From: Slackia piriformis YIT 12062
Lineage (GTDB): Bacteria > Actinomycetota > Coriobacteriia > Coriobacteriales > Eggerthellaceae
NCBI RefSeq assembly: GCF_000296445.1
Contig: NZ_JH815198.1
Span: forward strand, 670,975-734,974
Length of the DNA stretch: 64,000 bases
Reading direction: 5' to 3'
The notes under the pieces were generated by a model. That model had not been told where the DNA came from, made no database searches, and was given only the letters and a program-made list of their open reading frames with translations. Shown here one piece after another: positions 52,804 through 62,145 of this stretch; the stretch's first letter is position 1; every line of letters starts with the position of its first letter. The translations under genes were made by a program, and so were the position numbers.

Positions 52804-53472
52804 TTATTCGGCTAATTTGTATCCTATCTTACGGATCGTTTCTATCCGCGCATTTGATTCCAGGTAGCGAAGCTTCTTCCTCAGAAACGAGACGTAGGCC
52901 TCCACGTTGTTGTCGGCGGCGTTGGATTCGATGCCCCAGATTTTCTCGATGATCATCTCTTTGGGGAGGATACGTTCCTTGTTGGACATGAGCATCTTTG
53001 CCAGGGCGAATTCCGTCTTGCTGAGATGGATGGTTTTCCCGTTTCGTACGAGCTCGTGGCTGTCGAGCTTGAGCGAGACGTCTCCCGCGTCGACGGTCTC
53101 GAAGATGACCGACCCTTGCCTGCGCATGAGTGCGCGAAGATGAGCCATGAGCTCTGCGGGCGAGAAGGGTTTCGTCATGTAGTCGTCCGCGCCGTGGTCG
53201 AGCCCTGCGATTTTGTCCGACACGCTGCCTCGCGCCGTCAGCATCAGGACGGGCGTGTCGATGTTTGCGTGGCGGATTTCTCGGACGACTTCGTAGCCGT
53301 CCATGCCGGGCATCATGACGTCAAGGATGATGGCGTCGTAATTTCCGACGACGGCCCAGTCTCGTCCGGTTGTGCCATCATGCACCATATCGACCGTGTA
53401 GTCGCTTTCCTCGAGGATACGTCCGAGGGCTTGGGCGAGCTTTATGTCGTCTTCGACAATGAGCACCTTCAT
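52804..53472 (-). CDS. OmpR-family response regulator
   Basis: A 222-residue two-component regulator. The receiver domain has the acidic pair in VEDD, phosphoacceptor aspartate in ILDVMMPGMDG, threonine in MLTARG and lysine in YMTKPF. The C-terminal winged-helix domain ends SNARIETIRKIGYKLAE. GGAGG precedes the ATG. Its kinase gene follows and is broken. Phased CCTGAAA repeats in the region upstream are candidate binding sites, shared with the divergent VTC operon. Confidence 0.95.
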   Translation of the reverse strand: MKVLIVEDDIKLAQALGRILEESDYTVDMVHDGTTGRDWAVVGNYDAIILDVMMPGMDGYEVVREIRHANIDTPVLMLTARGSVSDKIAGLDHGADDYMTKPFSPAELMAHLRALMRRQGSVIFETVDAGDVSLKLDSHELVRNGKTIHLSKTEFALAKMLMSNKERILPKEMIIEKIWGIESNAADNNVEAYVSFLRKKLRYLESNARIETIRKIGYKLAE

Positions 53473-53520
53473 GGCATGCCTCCATAGGGTAGAAGTCTTT
53501 CCTGATATTGTAATTCGCCG

Positions 53521-53538
53521 CCTGAAATAAACCTGAAA
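53521..53538. promoter_or_regulatory. Phased direct repeat, candidate response-regulator site (proximal)
   Basis: CCTGAAA (53521-53527) and CCTGAAA (53532-53538) are separated by four bases, an 11-bp period that puts them on one face of the helix as OmpR-type dimers require. They lie 49 bases upstream of the regulator gene. Confidence 0.6.
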
Positions 53539-53671
53539 GGAAGTAGGCCTCTTGCGCGCCGATTCATAAGCGCCTTTTGCCTCTTTCTTCTTTTCCGTTT
53601 CCGCTCTGCTCGTGTTTGGAATTCGCTTTTGAGGGAAATACGACCGCTTTTCTGAAAGTCTCTCTCGCACG

Positions 53672-53709
53672 AACCTGAAAAGAACGCTGCGTTTCAGGTT
53701 TTTTTCAGG
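53672..53709. promoter_or_regulatory. Phased repeat and hairpin, candidate response-regulator site before the VTC operon
   Basis: TTTCAGG (53692-53698) and TTTCAGG (53703-53709) repeat with the same 11-bp period on the opposite strand. A further CCTGAAA lies at 53674-53680. AACCTGAAA / TTTCAGGTT can also fold into a 9-bp hairpin followed by T residues, so an attenuator is an alternative reading. Confidence 0.6.
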
Positions 53710-53780
53710 TCGGCTTCCTATCTTGCGAGCCAGACGAAGCGTATGCGGCTGTCTTGTCGCAGGATGGAAAGGAGATTCTC

Positions 53781-54605
53781 GTGGCACGCGACGTTCAGAG
53801 CGTCTTCGAACGCAAAGAGACGAAATATAGGCTCAGTGCCGATCAATACCGCGCGATTCTTGACGCATTGGAGGGCAGGCTTGCCCCCGACGCGTACGGA
53901 AGCACCGTGGTCAAAAGCGCATACTTCGACACGGAGCAGCGTGATATGGTGGCCCGTTCGTTGGAAAAGCCTTTCTATAAGGAAAAGCTGCGCGTGCGCG
54001 GTTATGGCATCGTGGGCAAAGACGATACGGTATTCGTCGAGATTAAGAAGAAATACGATGGGGTGGTCTATAAGCGCCGCATAGGCATGTCTTACGCAGC
54101 GGCGCGCGCTTACCTCGACGGCATGCCGTATGAGAAGGCCTGCCGTGCTTTCCCTGCAAAAGGGGAGTCGCAGACCACCTGCGCTTCGCATGAAGAAGAG
54201 GTTCAGGTGGCGCACGAGGTGGATGCCTTGGCGTCGCGATGGGGCGCGCTGAGCGCGTCGGTCGTTACATCGTGCGTGCGCACGGCGTACGGTCCCATCG
54301 GCGAAGACGGCTACGGCTGCTCGGGGGAAGACGGCCTTCGCATCACGTTCGACTCGTCGCTTGCATATTGCGACCTGCGGGCGAAAAGGCGTGCTTCTTC
54401 GTTTCTGCCTCTGATAGGGCCCGAAGAGGTGATTATGGAGATCAAGGTGCGCGGGTCGTATCCGAAATGGCTTGCCGACGTTTTGGCTCAGTGCAATGCA
54501 TATCCGTGCTCTTTCTCGAAATACGGCGAGGCGTACAAGCGCTGCATGCAGCGCTGCTCGAAGCCCGTCGACGGCAAGAGAGAGGCGGTGGCTGTCTGTG
54601 CTTGA
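53781..54605 (+). CDS. VTC-domain (polyphosphate polymerase-like) protein
   Basis: A 274-residue triphosphate-tunnel fold protein of the VTC family, whose yeast member polymerises phosphate from ATP into polyphosphate. Tunnel motifs include FERKETKYRLS, SAYFDTEQ, YKEKLRVRGYG, FVEIKKKYDGVVYKRR and VIMEIKVRG. The GTG start follows AAAGGAGA. It overlaps the DUF4956 gene by 8 bases, a widely seen partnership. With DUF4956 as membrane partner it may form a polymer-synthesis or transport unit; the product in bacteria is not settled. Confidence 0.88.
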   Translation: MARDVQSVFERKETKYRLSADQYRAILDALEGRLAPDAYGSTVVKSAYFDTEQRDMVARSLEKPFYKEKLRVRGYGIVGKDDTVFVEIKKKYDGVVYKRRIGMSYAAARAYLDGMPYEKACRAFPAKGESQTTCASHEEEVQVAHEVDALASRWGALSASVVTSCVRTAYGPIGEDGYGCSGEDGLRITFDSSLAYCDLRAKRRASSFLPLIGPEEVIMEIKVRGSYPKWLADVLAQCNAYPCSFSKYGEAYKRCMQRCSKPVDGKREAVAVCA

Positions 54606-55289
54606 TTTTCTGTTCTCTTCGATGCTTTCGGCGACAGAATCGAGCGTTACGGGGGTTTCGGCGGAGGGGTTTCTCGCCTGCTGCGTCGCCTCTCTCGTGC
54701 TGGGCGCCGCCGTTGCGGTCATCTATATGTTCCGCACACGTATTCTAAGAACTTCGTCGTAACGCTTGCCTTGCTGCCCGTTATCGTTCAGATGGTCATT
54801 ATGCTGGTGAACGGAAACATCGGCGCAGGAATCACCGTGATGGGCGTGTTCAACCTGGTGAGATTTCGGTCGATTCCCGGCAGCGCCAAAGATATCGGCA
54901 GCGTCTTTCTCGCTATGGCCGTCGGTTTGGCTACGGGAATGGGGTTCGTTCTTCTGGCCGTCCTGTTCGTTGCAATCGTGGCCGTGGCCAACGTCGTTTA
55001 CGTTCTTTCGCCGTTCGGGCGGGGTAACGCCGAGGAGAAAAGGCTGCGTATCACCGTTCCTGAGGACTTCGAATATGAAAACGCCTTCGACACCGTGCTC
55101 GCGCGCTACACGAAGGAGCATGAACTTGTTTCGGTGGAGACGTCGAACATGGGGAGTCTGTATCAGCTCGAGTACAAGGTGAAACTCGAAGAAGGGGCGG
55201 GGCAGAAAAGATTTCTCGACGAGATTCGCTGCCACAACGGCAATCTCAAGGTCTCGCTTGGTCTTTATGGCGGAAGAGAGGTGCTCTAG
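54598..55289 (+). pseudogene. DUF4956 membrane protein, split by a 1-bp deletion
   Basis: The first part (GTG 54598, VLDFLFSSMLSATES ... IYMFRTR) reads to a stop at 54760-54762. The second part continues in another frame as YSKNFVVTLALLPVIVQMV through GITVMGVFNLVRFRSIPGSA to the stop at 55289. One missing base at about 54741 (CGTATTC for CGTTATTC) explains the break. The intact protein of about 230 residues would have about four membrane helices and a C-terminal cytoplasmic domain. I see no slippery sequence. A real mutation and a sequencing error are both possible. Confidence 0.85.
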
Positions 55290-57253
55290 TGATGATGCAT
55301 TTCGGCGCCGGCCGCAGCGAATACGACGCGCTGCGCCATCGAGCGGCACACGTCGCATCCCGTGGGCTCTTCTGTTTGGCCGTCATTGTGATGTTCTTCC
55401 TTTCGGCGGCTGTTCTGCTCGCAGGATGCACCTCCGGAGCCGATTCGACCCCGAGCGAGGATTCCTCCGACGGCTCGGTGGCCGAGCAGGCGACGACGTC
55501 GTCTGAGTCCGAAGCCGACGAATCGGGCATGGACTTCTCGTACAGTTCGCGCGATTTGGATGTAAGTTATGATGCTGAAAACGCGACGTATATCCGCCTG
55601 TCGGACGATTCCGTTGAAGTGCAGGGTCTGGGCGCTACGGCTGTTGACGGCACGGTGAGCGTGAGCGCAGCGGGAACCTATGTTGTATCCGGCAGTATCG
55701 CCGATGGGAGAATCGTGGTGGAGGCGGGAGACGAGGACAAAGTGCAGATCGTGCTTTCGAACGCCTCCGTCTGTTCCCAGGACGGACCTGCGATTTCGAT
55801 CCTTTCGGCGGACAAGTGCTTCGTCACGCTCGAGCAGGATTCGACGAATGCCCTTGTAGACGGGTCTGCCTATACGCTCGAGGAAGGGGCGGACGAACCG
55901 AATGCGGCGCTGTACAGCAAGGCCGACCTGACGCTGAACGGGACAGGGTCGCTTTCCATCGAGGGCAATTGGCAGCATGCGGTATGCTCGAAGGACGACC
56001 TCGTTATCACCGGCGGAACCTATGACGTCTCCGCCGTCGAAGACGCATTCCGCGGAAAGGACTGCGTGAAAATAGCCGACGGGTCGTTTACCGTCGAAGC
56101 AGGCGGAGACGGCTTCGTTTCGACGAACGACGAAGACGAAACCCGTGGCTTCGTCAGCATAGACGGCGGTACTTTTGATATCTCCGCGCAAGACGACGGC
56201 ATCCAGGCGTATACGCATGCAAGGCTCGCGGGCGGCGAGTTCTCGATGGACTCGGGAGATGACGCCGTGCATAGCGACGGGTCGGTGTCCGTTGCGGGCG
56301 GCACGTACGATATCGTGGCGGCCGACGACGCTTTCCATGCGGAGACGACGCTCGAGGTAATCGACGGCACGGCGCGCGTCGTTTCGTGCTACGAAGGGCT
56401 CGAGGCCCAGTGTGTCTATCTCCGCGGCGGAACCGTGCATGTAACGGCCGACGACGATGCGGTCAACGCCGCTTCGTCTTCAGCCGACGGGTCGTTCTCC
56501 GAAGCGGTGGCTTCTTCTTCCGACCCCGTTGGCGAAGGCTCCCTTTCGGCGGCAGACCCCTTCTCTGCGCCTGCTGCCGGCGTTTCCGCCGGGGCGCCTG
56601 CGGGCGAGGCCGATGTGCGCGGCGCAACTCCCGAGAGCGGTATGGCCGAAGGAGGCGTCGGCATGGGCGATTCATCCTGCGTGATAGAGATTTCAGGCGG
56701 GTATTACGTTCTGACGTCGGGCGGAGACACGCTCGACTCGAACGGGAGTATCGCGATCGCGGGCGGAACAGTTCTGGCTCAGGGCGCGCCCAATACCGAC
56801 GATTATGTGCTCGACTACGACATCGAGGCAACCATCGACGGCGGAACCCTCATTGCGCTTGGCGGCAGGGAGATGGCGCAGAACCTCACGAGCGGTTCGC
56901 AGGCGTTCGGCATGGCAAGCGTTTCCGGCAGCGCCGGAAAGACAGTCGCAATCGTGGACGGAGAAGGCTCGGTTCTCGGCTCGTTCACGGCGGTCTACGA
57001 CTTCGACACCGTTGTCGCAAGCGTGTCGGGTATGCAGGATGGTGAGGTCTATGGCATCGTGGCGGCCGATTCGCTCGAGGGCGCCAATGAAGACGGCTAC
57101 GCGAGCTCGGGCACGCTATCAGCGGTCGATGCGATGGAACTGGTAGTTTCGACGAGCGCTCAAAGCGGCTTGGGCGGCCTGGGCGCCGACGGACAGGCCG
57201 CAGGGCCTGGTATGGCGGGAGATGTCAGGCAGGGTCCGGGAGCGCAGCCCTGA
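55289..57253 (+). CDS. Surface lipoprotein with carbohydrate-binding beta-helix repeats (Cthe_2159 family)
   Basis: A 654-residue protein with a signal peptide and lipobox (VLLAGC, about residues 42-47), a Ser/Asp/Glu-rich spacer (about 48-85) and a right-handed beta-helix. The helix has recurring GGT(Y/F)D and DDA(F/V)H turns (ITGGTYDVSAVEDAFRG, IDGGTFDISAQDDGIQA, SVAGGTYDIVAADDAFHA). The related Clostridium thermocellum protein binds cellulose-like or acidic polysaccharide. The helix is interrupted by a Ser/Ala/Pro-rich insertion (about 390-455). It ends the VTC-DUF4956 operon, starting at the last base of the DUF4956 stop. It would be processed by LspA (20225). Confidence 0.88.
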   Translation: MMMHFGAGRSEYDALRHRAAHVASRGLFCLAVIVMFFLSAAVLLAGCTSGADSTPSEDSSDGSVAEQATTSSESEADESGMDFSYSSRDLDVSYDAENATYIRLSDDSVEVQGLGATAVDGTVSVSAAGTYVVSGSIADGRIVVEAGDEDKVQIVLSNASVCSQDGPAISILSADKCFVTLEQDSTNALVDGSAYTLEEGADEPNAALYSKADLTLNGTGSLSIEGNWQHAVCSKDDLVITGGTYDVSAVEDAFRGKDCVKIADGSFTVEAGGDGFVSTNDEDETRGFVSIDGGTFDISAQDDGIQAYTHARLAGGEFSMDSGDDAVHSDGSVSVAGGTYDIVAADDAFHAETTLEVIDGTARVVSCYEGLEAQCVYLRGGTVHVTADDDAVNAASSSADGSFSEAVASSSDPVGEGSLSAADPFSAPAAGVSAGAPAGEADVRGATPESGMAEGGVGMGDSSCVIEISGGYYVLTSGGDTLDSNGSIAIAGGTVLAQGAPNTDDYVLDYDIEATIDGGTLIALGGREMAQNLTSGSQAFGMASVSGSAGKTVAIVDGEGSVLGSFTAVYDFDTVVASVSGMQDGEVYGIVAADSLEGANEDGYASSGTLSAVDAMELVVSTSAQSGLGGLGADGQAAGPGMAGDVRQGPGAQP

Positions 57254-57279
57254 TAGAGGCAGTCTTGCGTTCCTCCTTT

Positions 57280-57316
57280 AAAGGTGAAGGCGTCGCCAGG
57301 GCGCCTTCACCTTTTT
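57280..57316. terminator. Bidirectional terminator
   Basis: 13-bp stem AAAGGTGAAGGCG / CGCCTTCACCTTT followed by TT on the plus strand and an A/T-rich flank on the other. It lies between the lipoprotein gene and the convergent Kef pseudogene. Confidence 0.92.
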
Positions 57317-57328
57317 CTATGCCAAGGG

Positions 57329-59816
57329 CTAGCGGTCGCCTTGTCCGAGGGGACCGTCGGTCTGAGCAACGACCCCTTCCGGCGTGCCCCGGTCTATGAC
57401 TTCGGCGTCGGCGGCGTTGATGAGGTTGCCCGCAAGACCCGACTCCCCGATGAGCCAAATCCTGTCGCCGGCGGCGAGGCGTGTGTTGCGCGAGGGCTTC
57501 ATGCGCAGAAGAAGGTTGTGTTCGATCGCGACCACGAGGCTTCCGTATGCCGATTTGAAATCGATATTGGCAATCGTGCGCCCGACGAAGGCCGATTTCG
57601 CTTCAATCACGAACGAGAAGCAGGTGATGTCGGGGGAGGAAGGGGAGCTGGCGAGGTAGTCCTCGAGGGATTCGCCGAGCGCCTTGTCCTCGTCGATTAC
57701 GTTGTCTTTCAGAAGATGCTGCAGGTAGGAATCCACTTCGTCTTCTGTGCCGACAAAGGTGAGCACGTCGCCTTCCCTGACGCAGAGCGGGTCTTCGGCG
57801 TCTCCGATTCTGCGCAACAGGTCAGGCTTCGAAAGCCGGGCGAGGGTGTCTCCTGCAATTCGTCGACCGTCTCGTTCGATGGCTATCAGGTCTAGTCCGT
57901 GCGCCATGCCGAAAAGGAAGCCCGCCGAATGCTGCGATTCTCCGGGAAGGGTGCTTTGTCCCACGATTTTCAGCATAGATTCGGGGGAGAGGGGTCGCGG
58001 CTTTGCCTGGAGCATGCGGCTGGTTTCGACGCGTGTCACGTAGAGGTGCTTTTCGACCCAATGGACATGCTCCTCGTCGCTGAGGCTCTCGCGGCGCTCG
58101 GCGATGATGTTCTCGTTCAGATTCCGGATGAAGCGTGTCTCTATTCTCAGGAAGGAAGAATGGACGGACTTCGATCGCGCTAAAAGCACGCTTGCTAAGA
58201 CGGCGAAAAGGTAGGGCCATACGGTATGGCCGATGTTCGACGCGTGGACGATGTAGACGATGGCGGCGATCGAGACAAGCGTGCTAAAGAGCGCGAGCGC
58301 TAAAAGGGGAAGGTGGTTGCGCCTACTCTTAATCCAAAGCACGCTGAATTCGTTCCTACGTCCGCTTCGGACACTGTGGAAGAGATTGGACACAAAGGCG
58401 CTGGTAATAAGAATGGATATTCCGGCGATCGCGTATCCTGCGACGAAGTCGGGGGCGAATCGGGCCAGAAGGGGCCCGGCGATGGCGTTGAGCACCTCGA
58501 CGGATGCGATCGCGGCAAGCACGATCAGGCCCACTTTGACCGCCCAGCGCTTGATATATCCCATCCAGAGTTTGGAGGAGGGGCTGGATTCCTTCGCTTC
58601 AGCCTGGGCTCTTCTGTCGATTGAATCGAGGATGGCCTGGGGAAGAACGCGGACGATGGTCCGATATGCGGCATCGGAACTTTTGATGTAGAAAGGCGTT
58701 GCGAACGTGGTGAGCACCGAAACGGCCACGATGACGGGATGGAGGAAGTCCTCGGTGACGCCGAGCTAGGAGCCGAGCGCTGCGATGATGAAGGAGAATT
58801 CTCCCACCTGGGCCATGCTCATGGAACATTTCACGGTGGTTCTCAGCGACTGCTTGGAGACGAGCGCTCCGAGCGATACGCAAAGAGGCATGCCCACCAG
58901 GACAAGCAGCGAGACGATGGCGATGATGGCCGCGTTGTCGGCGATGGCCTGCGGGGATATAAGCATGCCTACGGAGACGAAAAGACCGCTCCGAAAAGAT
59001 CCTTAATGGGTTTGACGAGCTTCGCTATGCGTTCGGCCTGTACGGTTCCGGCAAGGATGGAGCCCGCGAGAAACGCTCCGAGTGCGGCCGAGAACCCAAT
59101 GGCGCTTGCCAGCGCGACCATGCATAGGCACAGCGCGAGAGACGCTATGAGCAGAATTTCGTCGGTGAGGAAGCTCGCGATGCGCTGAAGCGCCACGGGT
59201 ACGAAGATGACGGTCAGTACGAACCAGACGATCAGGTAGAGCGCCATGCGTCCGAGCTTTACCGAAACGGCCGCGCCGTCTATGTTCGTGCCCACAGCAA
59301 GGGTGGAGAGCACCACCATGAGAAACACGGCTGCGATATCCTGGATAACAAGCACGCCGAAAACGAGTCCTGCGAACCCTTTGTCTTTCAGGTGCAGTTC
59401 GTCGAACGTCTTCGCGATGATCGTCGTCGACGAGATGGCGATCATGCCGCCGAGAAACAGGCTCGTGAGAAGCGGCCAGCCAAGCAGGGTGCAGCACGTG
59501 AATCCTGCGACCATCATAAGCCCCATCTCGATGAGCGCCGTCAGAATGGCGGGCGGCCCGCGGTGGCGAGCCTTGTGATGCTGAATTCCAGCTCCAGGCC
59601 GAACATGAGGAAGATGACGCCTATCTCGGACCAGACGGAGATGCTTTCGGTGTCAGAGACGTCGGGAAACCACGAGATGGCGGGGCTCACCAGAAACCCA
59701 GCCAGCACGTAGCCGAGCACGAGGGGCTGTTTAAGCCTCCTGCATACGATGGTGGCAATGGCGGCCACAGCGAGGATGAGGGCGAGGCCTATGGCAAGCG
59801 GGGAAAGATTTTGCAC
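57329..59816 (-). pseudogene. Kef/CPA2-type cation:proton antiporter with TrkA-C domains, three lesions
   Basis: The intact product would be about 830 residues: an N-terminal exchanger domain (VLGYVLAGFLVSP, FMFGLELEFS, ALGAFLAGSILAG), extra C-terminal membrane helices, and two RCK_C regulatory domains (AGDRIWLIGESG in the last). Three lesions are seen. One base is missing in a GC-rich run near 59549-59557. One base is missing in the A run at 58980-58983, so TTTTC replaces TTTTTC. An in-frame TAG (58766-58768) follows IIAALGS. The GTG start at 59816 lies behind AAGGAGGAG. It is not expected to make a working transporter. Confidence 0.9.
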
Positions 59817-59943
59817 AGGCTCCTCCTTGATAGCGTATCCGCTTGATTGTAGCAGCCTTCGTTTGCTTTCGATGTTTTTCCGGGCGAAGGGTTCAACGTG
59901 GTACACTGCGGTGGCGTATATCGCACGCGGAAAGGCGGCATGC

Positions 59944-61008
59944 ATGCATATCATTCGACGTGAAAACCAGGTAGAGCGCGAGCGCGCCGGTCTTTCTCAA
60001 GACGCTATGCTCTCGTGCGAGACAGAAGGGCGTGCGCGTTCTGCCGAGCCTGATTTCCTGCGCAACGAGTTTCAGCGCGACCGCGACAAAATCATCCACG
60101 CGAAGAGTTTTCGCCGTCTGTCTCACAAGACGCAGGTGTTCATCGCTCCCGAGGGCGATCACTTTCGCACGCGCCTCACGCATACGCTCGAAGTGGCGCA
60201 GATCGCCCGCACGATCGCGCGTGCGCTCGGCCTGAACGAGGATTTGACCGAAGCCGTGGCCCTCGGCCACGATCTGGGGCATACTCCCTTCGGTCACACC
60301 GGCGAGGAGGCTCTTGCGGCGGCCATAGGAAGACATCGGGGAATTTCGGCGGACGATTCGCGCGTGGCTGATTTGTATAGGCACAACGTTCAAAGCCTGC
60401 GTGTAGTGGAGTTCGTGGAAAACGAAGGCAGAGGCCTCAACCTCACCTCGGAGGTTCGTGACGGCATCGTCTGTCATACAGGTCCCGTGCGCGCGGAAAC
60501 GCTCGAGGGGCGCATTGTAGCCGTGGCCGATCGAATCGCTTACGTCAACCACGATATCGACGACGCGATCCGCGCGGGCATTCTCGAAGAGAAAAACCTG
60601 CCCGAAAGCACCCATGCGGTTCTTGGATCCGATCACTCGGCGCGCATCGAGACGCTCGTCACGGATGCGGTCGTGGCTTCTGCGGCGGCGGGCGATATAC
60701 GACTGAGCGATTCGGCCTTTGCTGCCATGGGGGAGTTGCGCGAGTTCCTCTTCGATTCCGTCTACAAAAGCGAGCCCGTTCTGCGCGAAGTGGCCAAGGC
60801 CCAGCATCTGATTGCCGGGCTGTTCGATTATTTCGTATCGCATCCCGAAGCGGTTCCGGCGGAATGCCTCGCCGTCGCCGAAGGCGATGTCGTGCGTGCG
60901 GTGACCGACTATATCGCGGGCATGACCGACCGATACGCTACCAGGGTCTATCAGGACCTCTTCATTCCTCAGCCCGCCTTTTTCTCGTCTGCTTGTAAAA
61001 GCGTCTAG
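59944..61008 (+). CDS. dgt: Deoxyguanosinetriphosphate triphosphohydrolase-like protein
   Basis: HD-domain phosphohydrolase that releases triphosphate from dNTPs. The 354-residue protein has RSAEPDFLRNEFQRDRDKI, KTQVF, RTRLTHTLEV and the HD pair GHDLGHTPFGHTGEE, then DRIAYVNHDIDDA. This is the short dGTPase-like class common in Gram-positives, where dgt often precedes dnaG; dnaG is not here. ATG 59944 follows GGAAAGG. Confidence 0.94.
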   Translation: MHIIRRENQVERERAGLSQDAMLSCETEGRARSAEPDFLRNEFQRDRDKIIHAKSFRRLSHKTQVFIAPEGDHFRTRLTHTLEVAQIARTIARALGLNEDLTEAVALGHDLGHTPFGHTGEEALAAAIGRHRGISADDSRVADLYRHNVQSLRVVEFVENEGRGLNLTSEVRDGIVCHTGPVRAETLEGRIVAVADRIAYVNHDIDDAIRAGILEEKNLPESTHAVLGSDHSARIETLVTDAVVASAAAGDIRLSDSAFAAMGELREFLFDSVYKSEPVLREVAKAQHLIAGLFDYFVSHPEAVPAECLAVAEGDVVRAVTDYIAGMTDRYATRVYQDLFIPQPAFFSSACKSV

Positions 61009-61042
61009 AAAAGCGGGGGCATCTTCGTATAATAGGGCAACT

Positions 61043-61753
61043 ATGAATACATCGATCGTGCAAGAATCATTCAAAGCGGCTGCGCCTATCATGGCGGGCT
61101 ACGTCGTGCTCGGGCTTCCTTGCGGCATCCTTTGCGCTGCCGCCGGCATGGAGGTCTGGATGGTCGCGCTCATGTGCGCCCTGTTCTATTCGGGGGCGGG
61201 TCAGTACATGATTCCCAACATGTACATGGCGGGCAATCCGCTCACCGCCATCATCGCAAGCGTGTCTCTGGTCAATACGCGCCAGATGCTCTACGGCGCC
61301 TCGCTCTCGCAGTTCTGCGGTACGTGCCGCAAGCGCCTGGCGTTCATATTCGGCGCCACGGTCACCGACGAAAGCTTCGGCGTGAACCTCGCCAACTTCT
61401 TCAACGGCAACTGGTCGGTCGGCAAGGCGTTGGGCGTGAATCTGTTCTCCCAGTCCACCTGGCTGCTTTCCAACGTGGCGGGCGCCGTGGTAGGTTCCGC
61501 GATTTCTCTTCCGACGGCTCTGGCCTCATTTGCCATGACGGCGTTGTTCATCTGCCTCCTGTGCATGCAGAAAATTTCTCGCGCGAACCTCGTCGCGGCG
61601 GGAAGCGCGTTTCTCGGCGTCATAATCTGTAAATGCATCGGCCTTTCCGGCCCTGCCATTTTGATCGGGGCCTTGATCGGCATCGGCGCTGCGCTTGCGT
61701 TCAGCCTCAAGATGGAGGAGCCGGGCGATTCCGATATCAGGATGGGGGCGTAG
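61043..61753 (+). CDS. azlC: Branched-chain amino acid exporter large subunit AzlC
   Basis: A 236-residue membrane protein with about seven helices: AAPIMAGYVVLGLPCGIL, FYSGAGQYM, VNTRQMLYGASL and TDESFGVNL are the family blocks. With the small AzlD subunit it exports branched-chain amino acids. This could balance the branched-chain metabolism suggested by the VorB-type enzyme at 43594, but that link is inference. It starts 35 bases after dgt. Confidence 0.93.
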   Translation: MNTSIVQESFKAAAPIMAGYVVLGLPCGILCAAAGMEVWMVALMCALFYSGAGQYMIPNMYMAGNPLTAIIASVSLVNTRQMLYGASLSQFCGTCRKRLAFIFGATVTDESFGVNLANFFNGNWSVGKALGVNLFSQSTWLLSNVAGAVVGSAISLPTALASFAMTALFICLLCMQKISRANLVAAGSAFLGVIICKCIGLSGPAILIGALIGIGAALAFSLKMEEPGDSDIRMGA

Positions 61754-61754
61754 C

Positions 61755-62093
61755 GTGTCTATTTCTGACTTCTTCATCGTATTCGTTTCCTGCGCACTCA
61801 CCATGCTCGCTTGTCGTGTCCTTCCCGTATTCCTGCTGAAGGGCAAGAAGCTTCCCGAGACCATGGTTCGTGCTCTGAACTTCATTCCGCCCGCGGCATT
61901 CGCGGCTCTGGTTGCCAACGACCTGTTCGATCCCGCAAAGATTTCGTCGGGCGATGTGTGGTCGTGGCTTGCGCCGCTTATTGCCGCGCTTATTACCATG
62001 GGTGTCGGGCTGAAGACGAAATCCCTCGCGTGGTGCATTCTCGTAGGCGTGTGCTCCCTCGCCGTTCTCATGTACGGCCCATCTCTTGTGTAG
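61755..62093 (+). CDS. azlD: Branched-chain amino acid exporter small subunit AzlD
   Basis: A 112-residue protein with four predicted helices and the AzlD pattern LACRVLPVFLLKGKKLPETMVRALNFIPPAAFAALV (two blocks, about residues 18-53). The GTG start lies one base after the azlC stop, with GGGGGCG as a weak site, so the two are coupled. Confidence 0.92.
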   Translation: MSISDFFIVFVSCALTMLACRVLPVFLLKGKKLPETMVRALNFIPPAAFAALVANDLFDPAKISSGDVWSWLAPLIAALITMGVGLKTKSLAWCILVGVCSLAVLMYGPSLV

Positions 62094-62145
62094 CTTGCCT
62101 CGCGTTCGGCAATTGGGTCGATGATTCTTCTGAAAGGAATGGAAG

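Noticed and set aside
54725-54765. Programmed frameshift in DUF4956
   Set aside because: The junction sequence (CACGTATTCTAAG) is not a known slippery site, and the family is normally a single continuous frame.
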